Assembly (NCBI RefSeq): GCF_040183065.1
Contig: NC_091122.1
Coordinates: forward strand, 160,561,955-160,625,954
DNA from: Periplaneta americana
Taxonomy: Eukaryota > Arthropoda > Insecta > Blattodea > Blattidae
Direction: 5' to 3'
Length of the DNA: 64,000 bases
Part shown: positions 55,744 to 64,000 of the stretch, in pieces
Numbering within the stretch: the first letter of the stretch is position 1
How the letters are laid out: each line of letters opens with the position of its first letter
Position numbers and translations under genes: made by a program
Notes under the pieces: generated by a model
The model's database searches: none
What the model was told of the DNA's origin: nothing
The model's input: the letters and a program-made list of their open reading frames with translations, nothing else

Positions 55744-56713
55744 AGGGTCGTATTCATAGACGAGACTTTGGACCAAAGTTGACTTTGGAAAGTACAGAGT
55801 CACCATTTTCCTATTCACAGTCGACACTTTGACGAAAGTAAACTTCAATCGTGACTTTACTTCGAAGTCGCCGAAAATCTAGACTTTGACTTTCGTTCGT
55901 GAACATAAGGAAAATGGCTGATATTTGGAAAATTGTTGAATTTTCCGAGAATATTGAGGACATCCAGGAGATTATTAAAGCTGCTAATGTTGCTTAGCGT
56001 ATTATTATGGATTATAAATTAAAATCCAAGTACAGATTTGATAGACAGTAATAAATACCTCGTCATGTTTCAACTTTCATTGATGAATAATCAAAAAGGG
56101 TTGTCTGTTCCACCAATAAATAATATAATTAATTTCATCGCGATTTTACGCTACAGGTACCGGTAAGGATTGATGGCTTAATATTGATTTTGACTATTTA
56201 ATTCTATAAACAATAGGTTATACAGTTGGATATGCAGTTAATTTATAATCCTGCTGTCGTCATAATAATGTTTTCTGCATATTGATTTCGAATAATTTTT
56301 AAGTAGTTTCTGCAGACAAGCAGGGAATAACTCTGCCATCTGACAGCAGGATATGTCTCATAGTCTGTCATTAGTGGCATCTTCATATCTTCAGAATAAA
56401 ATTATTTTACAGTGAAAGAATTTGATAGCTTAATGTGAAACTAATGTAACTACAATCAATGTTTTATTCACAACAAAATTCTTAACAGGCAATACTATTT
56501 CATATGAAGTCCACCATCATGTTTTGTAGTTACGAATTGTGTTATATACAAGACTGTTCGAACTGAGTTAAGATTTTTTGTGGCCAAGTAGAAGAACAAA
56601 TTATTATCGATTGGTGTAAAGATCTAAAAATGTCAATTTTTGTACTTACGTTAGTTTCACACTAAGCCCTCAAATAATTTATTATTCTTATGTAAAGCTG
56701 CAAGAACGGTTAA

Positions 56714-57440
56714 CCAGCGAATAGGGATTATAAAGAATGGACACTTCGCTTCGGTACCTTTGATGTAGCCGGACTGATTTCAATGACCTTCAAGCCAGCT
56801 AAAGCGTGAGATTCTGCTTTCTCCCTAGAGTTGGCGCTGACATCACACCAGCTAGCAGTCGACACAGCGGAAATATAACACATATAATTAATACAGCTAG
56901 GTACATTATGTACTCAAATAAAATAAATTGGATCCATAAAATAATAAATCCGTCATTAACTGTAATGTCTACACTCTAGAGTTCCTTTATAATGAGAGTT
57001 GAGACGTTGACCCCAACAACAATTAAAATATGTAATGATGTGATAGCGCTGAAAATGGAAAAACAAAACTCTTACGAGAAGTAAAACCATATAGCTATAT
57101 TATATTATATACAAATATTAAACGAATTCGATACTTGATTTTATAATATAATTTATTATATCTGAAATATAAACAATTATAATTACAACTAGTTTGTCAC
57201 TGAGAAATAAGGAAAAGCTGTTAACTTGAATTTATTTGAAGCAAAGCGTTACTGGATTATGCAATAAGGTAGGCGATGTTTGGATCCTGTGTCTTAATCT
57301 ATTCTAAATTATTATCTTAGCGTATGCTCGATTACACTAACCTCTAGCGCTTGAAAGTGGAACTGTACGCTGGCGCACAGAGAAACAAAACACAGGAAAT
57401 TTCGCTCAGTGTCCATTCTTTATAATCCCTATTCGCTGGG
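56714..57440. mobile_element. piggyBac-type MITE (TTAA flanks)
   Basis: TTAA flanks at 56710-56713 and 57441-57444, with ends CCAGCGAATAGGGATTATAA on the left and its complement plus one extra G on the right, so the terminal repeat is CCCAGCGAATAGGG. CCC termini and TTAA duplication are the piggyBac signature. The opposite arm of the host foldback lacks it, giving the empty site. 727 bp, no transposase. Confidence 0.9.
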
Positions 57441-57659
57441 TTAACTATCGCTTAACATGTACCGATGTTCAATTGTTTCATTGATTTGTGACTCAAAAGA
57501 TGGCTTTGATTGTGGCAATGCCTACGCTATTTCAACTATCTATTAATTTAAATCGTTTAGAAGGCAGTGATTTTTATTGCCAACATTAGAATAAGATCGT
57601 CAAATCTCGACTTACCAAAGTCAGTCTCAGAAGCATTGTCTATGAATAGGACTTTTAAC

Positions 57660-57945
57660 AAAGTTAATCTTTACTACGAAAGTCGACTTTGGGAAGTCTT
57701 CATCCAAAGTCGACTCTCATAGTAAAGTTTAACTTTATTAAAAAGTCCTATTCATAGACTTTACTACGAAAGTCGACTTTGGGAAGTCTTCATCCAAAGT
57801 CGACTCTCATAGTAAAGTTTAACTTTATTAAAAAGTCCTATTCATAGACTTTACTACGAAAGTCGACTTTGGGAAGTCTTCATCCAAAGTCGACTCTCAT
57901 AGTAAAGTTTAACTTTATTAAAAGTCCTATTCATAGACAATACTT
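57660..57945. repeat. Central array of three 88-bp palindromic units
   Basis: Units of CTATTCATAGACTTTACTAC + GAAAGTCGACTTTGGGAAGT + CTTCATCCAAAGTCGACTCT + CATAGTAAAGTTTAAC..., nearly identical. Each is itself a palindrome (AAGTCGACTTTGG / CCAAAGTCGACT) and resembles the outer terminal repeat. Confidence 0.9.
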
Positions 57946-58749
57946 CTGAGACTTTGACTTTGACTTCGGTAAGTCGAGATTTGACGATCTTGTTCTAATG
58001 TTTGCAATCAAAATCACTGCCTTCTAAACGAATTAAATTAATAGATAGTTGAAATAGAGTAGGCATTGCCACAATCAAAGCCATCTCTTGAGTCACATAT
58101 CAATGAAACAATTGAACATCGGTACATGTTAAACAATTGTTGCTAACCTTTCTCGCAGCTTTACATAAGAATAATATTATTCGAGGGCTTATTGTGAAAC
58201 TAACGTAAGTATTATAGAAATTGTCATTTTTAGGTCTTTACACCAATCGATAATAATATTTGTTCTTCTACCTGGCCACAAAGAATCGTAACTTGTACGT
58301 ATATAACACAATTCATAACTACAAAACGTGATGGTATAGTTTATCTGAAATAGTATTGCCTGTTAAGAATTTTGTTGTGAATAAAACATCTATTGTAGTT
58401 AAGTTATTTTCACATTAAGCCCTGAAATTATTTCATTGTAAAATAATTTTGTTGTGAATATATGGAAGATAAGATGCCACCAATGACAGACTATGAAAGC
58501 GACATATTATTCTGCTGACAGTTGGCAGAGTTACTCCCTGCTTGTCTGCAGAAACTACTTAAAAATTATCTGAAATCAATATGCAGAAAACATTATGACG
58601 ACCGCAAGGATTATAAATTAACTGCATTTCCAACTGTATAACTTATCCTCTATAGAATTAAATAGTAAGAATCAATATTAAGCTATTAATCCTTACCTAT
58701 AGCGTAAAATCGCAATGAAATAATTTGTATTATTTATTGGTGGAACAGA

Positions 58750-58980
58750 AATGGGCGAATCCAGAAATGCATATAGAGTGTTACTTGGGAGGCCAGAGGG
58801 GAAAAGACCTTTGGGAAGGCCGAGACGTAGATGGGAAGATAATATTAAAATGGATTTGAGGGAGGTGGGATATGATGGTAGAGACTGGATTAATCTTGCT
58901 CAAGATAGGGACCAATGGCGGGCTTATGTGAGGGCGGCAATGAACCTCCGGGTTCCTTAAAAGCCAGTTAGTAAGTAAGT
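58750..58980 (+). mobile_element. RTE-like LINE tail with 14-bp TSD and known empty site
   Basis: ATTGGTGGAACAGA is duplicated exactly at 58736-58749 and 58981-58994. The insert is the last 68 codons of the family (GRPEGKRPLGRPRRRW, MNLRVP) and a (TAAG)n tail, in an intact frame. The left arm of the foldback carries the uninterrupted sequence TCTGTTCCACCAATAAATA near 56110. Confidence 0.95.
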
Positions 58981-59367
58981 ATTGGTGGAACAGATAATCC
59001 TCTTTGATTATTCATCAATGAAAGTTGAAACATGACTAGGAAATTATTTTAATACTGTCTATCAAATCTGTACCTTGATTTTAATTTATAATCTATAATA
59101 ATACGCTAAGGAACACTGGTAGCTTTAATAATCTCCTAGATGTCTTCAATATTCTCGGCAAATTCAACAATTTTCCAAATATGTCCTTTTCCTTATGCCC
59201 ACGAACGAAAGTCAAAGTCAAAGTCTAGATTTTCGGCGACTTCGAAGTAAAGTCACAATTGAAGTTTACTTTCCTCAAAGTGTCGACTGTGAATAGGAAA
59301 ATGGTGACTTTGTACTTTCCAAAGTCAACTTTGGTCCAAAGTCTCATCTATGAATAAGACCCTTAGT

Positions 59368-60185
59368 AACTTCCTTTCTTTGTTGTTTTACACTGGCGAT
59401 TCACTCTATTAATTAATTATTTACCTAGCTTACGGCTGAACTGCATTATTTTAGCCTACTGTACATTGCACTTGAGACTGACGTTTTCTGAACTGGAATC
59501 AAACTATTCTTCGCCACGTGTTAGGCTAATATCGTACGGGGAAACCACTGACGCAAGTGAAGGTCAGAATCAATCTCGTTAATAAGCTACAGTAATGTAT
59601 TAATGTCACTGTTGAATAGAACATAACATCAGGATACTGTGACTTCTCTAGTGTTATAGAGCAGGAGTGATATTTTTAAATCTTAGATAGTCCTTCGATG
59701 TCCTTGAGTAATAAAGGTTTCCGGGTGTGGTTACAGTTTTGAAATCTAATACTGGATGCAGATCGCTGAGTGTTATTTGATATACGATATTGTTTTCTTC
59801 TACGGAGCTACTTACTATGGAAATAAACAGGTTGATTCGTTCGAGGAAGTCCCCTATCGTTTGAACTTCGGCTACAGTTGAAAACAATTTTATTGCTCAT
59901 CTATTGCATCACAGCTTGCATGAGTGAGACCAACGTGACCAGCAACGTCTGTTGCTGTGGAAAGTAGATTATTTATATGACTCGCAGCTTAGTTATGTTG
60001 GTTTCTGGAAGGAAGGCTTTAGAATGCGGTCATAGCTTAAAAGACAAACAAATCCAAATAAATAAAACACAAAATAAACAGTAGACTAACAAAACGCGTA
60101 ACCCGTCCAATTATTGAAGAGACTTCTGTCCTTACAGTAAACCAGTGGTTGACAAACACCACGAAATTGTGACGTAATAGAAAGG
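59368..60185. other. Unassigned non-coding stretch
   Basis: No gene, RNA or paired repeat recognised. Confidence 0.35.
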
Positions 60186-60384
60186 GCAGGCCATAGTTGC
60201 GCCCCACGGTCAGGTAAGATGCAGCAGATAAAAAAGGGTCCCTGTTTTGTGGGCATAGTTGCGCCCCGTTCCCATCAGGTAGAGAAAAGGGGCATGGCAT
60301 AGTTGCGCCCCGAAGAAATAGATAAAGACACTACGGAAACTCGAGCCTCGTAATCGGCCAACCATATTGATTTCTTATTCGATT

Positions 60385-61000
60385 TAATATTTATTAAAAT
60401 GAACACCATGAAGTTGGCAGTACATTATTAACTGTTTTCTACTGTTTATGCAGCGATTATCGATAGCCTACCGTAAAAATGAACATCATGAATTTGGCAG
60501 TACTTTATTAACTGTTTTTCTACTGTTCATGCAGTGATTATCAATAACCTACCGTAAAAATGAACACCATGAAGTTGGCAGTACTTTATTAACTGTTTTT
60601 CTACTGTTCATGCAGTGATTATCGATAGCCTACCGTAAACATGAACATCATGAATTTGGCAGTACATTATTAACTGTTTTTCTACTGTTCATGCAGCGAT
60701 TATCGTCAGCCTACCGTAAAAATGAACATAATCAATTTGGCAGTACTTTATTAACTGTTTTTCTACTGTTCATGCCGCGATTATCGTTAGCCTACCGTAA
60801 AAATGAACACCATGAAGTTGGCAGTACATTATTAACTGTTTTTCTACTGTTTATGCAGCGATTATCGATAGCCTACCGTAAAAATGAACCTCATGAATTT
60901 GGCAGTACTTTATTAACTGTGTTTCTACTGTTCATGCAGTGATTATCGATAGCCTACCGTAAAAATGAACACCATGAAGTTGGCAGTACTTTACTAACTG
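60385..61000. repeat. 81-bp minisatellite, about 7.5 copies
   Basis: Units contain AATGAACACCATGAAGTTGG, CAGTACTTTATTAACTG and GCGATTATCGATAGCCTACC. Two alternating variants (ACACCATGAAG and ACATCATGAAT) suggest duplication of dimers. Confidence 0.95.
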
Positions 61001-61363
61001 ACATATTCAAATGAGTGAGCCGTTGGAATATGGGGCCTTAGCAGTCTTGACATTTTATTAGTGATTTTCACACCGTCTGTGGCGTATAGTGAGGTTAATT
61101 TTAAACGAATGTTAAGTTTAGTGAAAAGGGTAAAGAGTTAACAATTCATAATGGTTCCAAGTTTCAATTTTCGAAACCATGTACCGTAGGGTTAAGATAT
61201 CGGTGTACAAACAAAAAAAAATGCAGTTCATTTATTGTATGTGATCGATAAAAAATGTGTTATTTTAAACAACATAATTGATCATATGCTAGGCCTACGT
61301 GATTTCAATGCAGCTACCGTTAAAATATTTTTAAGTAACTTATTTATTTTTGTACTTCCATCG

Positions 61364-62080
61364 GGGCGCAACTATGCCATGTCAATTCTACTACCTGATT
61401 TCTTCGGGGCACAACTATGCCATGTCCATTCTACTACCTGATTTCTTCAGGGCACAACTATGCCATGTCCATTCTACTACCTGATTTCTTCGGGGCACAA
61501 CTATGCCATGTCCATTCTACTACCTGATTTCTTCGGGGCACAACTATGCCATGTCCATTCTACTACCTGATTTCTCCGGGGCACAACTATGCCATGTCCA
61601 TTCTACTACCTGATTTCTTCGGGGCGCAACTATGCCATGTCCATTCTACTACCTGATTTCTTCGGGGCACAACTATGCCATGTCCATTCTACTACCTGAT
61701 TTCTTCGGGGCACAACTATGCCATGTCCATTCTACTACCTGATTTCTTCGGGGCACAACTATGCCATGTCCATTCTACTACCCGATTTCTTCGGGGCACA
61801 ACTATGCCATGTCCATTCTACTACCTGATTTCTTCGGGGCACAACTATGCCATGTCCATTCTACTACCTGATTTCTTCGGGGCGCAACTATGCCATGTCC
61901 ATTCTACTACCCGATTTCTTCGGGGCACAACTATGCCATGTCCATTCTACTACCTGATTTCTTCGGGGCACAACTATGCCATGTCCATTCTACTACCTGA
62001 TTTCTTCGGGGCGCAACTATGCCATGTCCATTCTACTACCTGATTTCTTCGGAGCGCAACTATGCCATGCCTAGGCCTCC
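61364..62080. repeat. 43-bp minisatellite, about 17 copies
   Basis: Unit CGGGGCACAACTATGCCATG + TCCATTCTACTACCTG + ATTTCTT. Copies differ mainly at CACAAC/CGCAAC. The CGCAACTATGCC core is the element's own terminal sequence. Confidence 0.95.
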
Positions 62081-62423
62081 CGATTGACCGCGGGGCGCAA
62101 CTATGCCATACCGAATAGAAATGCAACCCGCACACCACTATCGCCGGGAGAGGGGTGGAGTGGGTATCTCCTCAGGTAATGCAGTGAATAACAGTGCAGA
62201 GACGGACTGGGACCAAAAAACGAAAGCTATATAATATTCTTCTATTTATTAACTATACACACTTTTTTTCCATGTTAATTTTTTTATCCTCCTATTAATT
62301 ATTTTTGTATTATTAATGAAATAACATAAATTTATTTTCTTATTTAACATAGAAAGAGCGTATACTTTACATCAGCAGATATTTGAAATTAGAAAAACGT
62401 ACCAGGCTGGTCACGAAGTTGTA

Positions 62424-62705
62424 AATTACACTACATACTTAAAAAAAACGTTGAAGTATTTTACTCCGATTAAGACATAGAAGCCGATGTTTTTTATCGT
62501 TTATTTCTTAATGAAATATTCAAATTACACTCATACGTAAAAAAAACGTGGATGTATTTTACACCGATTAAAACATAGAAGGCAATACTTTTTATTGTTT
62601 ATTAATGAAATATACAAATTACACTACATACGTCGGAAAAAAAAAGTCGAAGTATTTTACCCCGATTAAGACATAGAAGCCGTTACTTTTTATTGTTCTT
62701 TTATT
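62424..62705. repeat. Three tandem copies of about 100 bp
   Basis: Each copy contains AAATTACACT, a run of A followed by CG, GAAGTATTTTAC or GATGTATTTTAC, CCGATTAAGACATAGAAG and TTTTTATTG. Diverged by about a tenth. Confidence 0.8.
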
Positions 62706-62954
62706 ATTCAAGTTACAGGTAAGGGCGTGGTAGTCTTCATAACAAGAAGAATAATGACAAGTACATTGTTCTTTTATACTTCATTTAAAATTTTACAACA
62801 AATTAAGTATCTTATATTTTTGCCATCTGCACAAAATAAATACTTTTCCTTCCATGCTCCTTAAAATTAAGTTTTTACTTACTATCTGTTTTCGAAAAGA
62901 CATCGAAACATATTATCCTACACACTTGTAACATTACATGCGTACGTCCTCTGC

Positions 62955-63756
62955 TGATAATAGTAATATACGTTACAAGAGCGGTATGTTGACGTTTTCA
63001 TGGTCGAGGAAAAGATTGAAAAAACGAAACGTAGTTGAGGTTTTTTAATTTCCGAGAACATGAAAACAAACATACCGCTCGTGTATCGTACATTATTTTG
63101 TGCAAAGATCGTTTATTACATACCTGAAAGACGAATTTCTAATTAGTTGCAATGAAATCTCCATGTTGGTTTCTGTTTAATGACGGCAACTTCGGAAAAC
63201 CAAAATATCTTTCTTCAACATTGTTGCTATAAAATGTTTTCTGTGTTTACTATACTCCAGCAGGCCGTGATATACGTCAGTCATCCCCCCCCCCCCAGTC
63301 TATCAATGCGAACTTAAAACAAACTGTAAGGTTATGTAATGATTTATTTTTCATTTTAATATTTTAACAATATTATTTATATAACATATTGCAGTAATAA
63401 CATCCGCATATGGAATCTTGTTGATTTTGCACGGCTTCCTTAATGTTACTTGTATCAGGAATGCAATAATTTTAGTGGAGTAGTAGACTTTACTTAATTT
63501 TTGCAAATATTTAAAAACAATAATTAACATTGCAATTTAGGTGAAATTGCAGTGGTAAGTTTCCAATTTATAATTATTACTATGTTAAACGTCTCTAAAA
63601 ATAATATGTTAAAAGCCTAAAGCAGTAAAAAGAATGTGGCGCTTAAGCGGTAAGAAGAGGGAAATTGTGTGTGTTACGTTGGGAATACTGAATGTGGTAT
63701 TTCACACTTACCGCGTATTGGTTCTGTGCGGAAAACAAGCAAATACGCACGATCTC
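62955..63756 (-). repeat. Dispersed 0.85-kb repeat, copy 2 (inverse of 9007-9860)
   Basis: Reverse complement of copy 1, with the same internal palindrome at 62975-63080 (AAGAGCGGTATGTT ... AACATACCGCTCG). A poly-C run at 63283-63297 corresponds to the G run near 9512 in copy 1. The frame at 63669-63920 runs out of the repeat and has no motif. Confidence 0.65.
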
Positions 63757-64000
63757 GCACAAACGTCTTTACTTATATCGAAGTGATGGCTGTAAACAGA
63801 GGGTGGGGATATGATGTCATTATTACGCTTGAGTGGAGACAGGGGCATGTGTCGCGACACAGCTATTGGCGATCACTATTCCACTTAATCACGAATATTC
63901 TAGAAATGTTTTTTTCGTAGATAATATTGCTATGAATTTTCCTAATAAAGAAACTGAGGAACTTCTTTTGGTAATTATGTCTTAACAATACTTAGTAACA
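63757..64000. other. Unassigned end of window
   Basis: No feature recognised. Confidence 0.3.

Larger units (their letters stand above)
55744..59363. mobile_element. 3.6-kb foldback element with nested insertions
   Basis: Ends AGGGTCGTATTCATAGACG and its complement, with TA on both sides. The two arms (about 55744-57650 and 57950-59363) are reverse complements once a piggyBac-type MITE in the left arm and a LINE tail in the right arm are set aside. A three-unit palindromic array joins them. In the left arm ATGGCTGATATTTGGAAAAT opens a short frame (MADIWKIVEFSE, DIQEIIKAA) that resembles the start of Harbinger-type proteins; a broken mirror copy is in the right arm. I infer a non-autonomous derivative that doubled its 5' end. 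Confidence 0.85.
60190..62107. mobile_element. 1.9-kb TIR element with minisatellites derived from its ends
   Basis: The left end CCATAGTTGCGCCCCACGG and the complement of the right end GGCATAGTTGCGCCCCGCGG form inverted repeats. The left side has two further copies of GGCATAGTTGCGCCCC (60258, 60296), and the right side has a 43-bp array containing the same word in opposite orientation. An 81-bp minisatellite lies between. I could not define a duplication. Frames here (60691, 61235, 61675) are repeat artefacts. Confidence 0.65.

Noticed and set aside
60691-60942. Repetitive 83-codon frame
   Set aside because: The 81-bp minisatellite is a multiple of three and happens to be open.
61675-62043. 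122-codon open frame with a repeated motif
   Set aside because: The 43-bp minisatellite has no stops in this frame; a period of 43 cycles through all frames, so the repeats in the product are a by-product.
1-64000. LTR retrotransposons, endogenous viruses and Polintons
   Set aside because: I found no paired long direct repeats with the usual ends and no capsid, protease or integrase motifs. The reverse transcriptase pieces belong to LINEs.

Overview
This window reads as nuclear DNA of an arthropod, most likely an insect. It is AT-rich, littered with (AAT)n and other microsatellites, carries eukaryotic tRNA genes with internal promoters and T-run terminators, and is packed with insect-type transposable elements (RTE-like and Jockey LINEs, tRNA-derived SINEs, hAT, Tc1/mariner, piggyBac-type, Helitron and foldback elements). 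The SINE heads and the LINE 3' end resemble families I associate with cockroaches and termites, but that placement is an inference from memory. No prokaryotic operons, CRISPR arrays, or LTR or virus-like elements were recognised. Most open frames in the window are chance products of repeats.

Layout. 0.2-1.8 kb: a Tc1/mariner-type transposase end split by a hAT element with a perfect 8-bp target duplication. 4.9-5.5 kb: a MITE. 7.1-8.6 kb: a Helitron, followed by a hAT-type dimerisation segment. 9.0-9.9 kb: a repeat whose inverted copy lies at 63.0-63.8 kb. 10.3-24.4 kb: five tRNA-Pro genes. Three of them (15.4-18 kb) sit in tandemly duplicated units, one of which was hit by a LINE and by a tRNA-like element; a hAT element follows. 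20.2-22.2 kb: a Jockey LINE interrupted by a TIR element carrying a THAP-domain exon. 24.9-27.9 kb: a decayed hAT holding two copies of one Tc1-like family. 28.5-31.6 kb: a mariner remnant, a MITE and a SINE/LINE/LINE nest. 32.2-34.4 kb: a LINE tail beside a second Helitron on the opposite strand.

The only credible host protein-coding gene is on the + strand. Three exons (38840-39015, 46926-47042, 51733-51837) have good splice signals and keep one reading frame across both junctions. Their introns are filled with transposons: a Tc1/mariner element nested by a 1.7-kb TIR element, a 1.6-kb LINE with its reverse transcriptase domain, several MITEs and a 1.2-kb foldback. The protein is not recognised.

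52.2-64 kb is dominated by tandem and inverted repeats: a 52-bp minisatellite, a tandem triplicate of a putative exon-like segment, a 3.6-kb foldback element whose two arms record later insertions (a TTAA-flanked piggyBac-type MITE in one arm, a LINE tail in the other), and a 1.9-kb TIR element whose terminal sequence has expanded into a 43-bp minisatellite.

Nothing here looks like a metabolic or defence system. The interest lies in a readable nesting history of mobile elements, a young tRNA-Pro array and an uncharacterised host gene.
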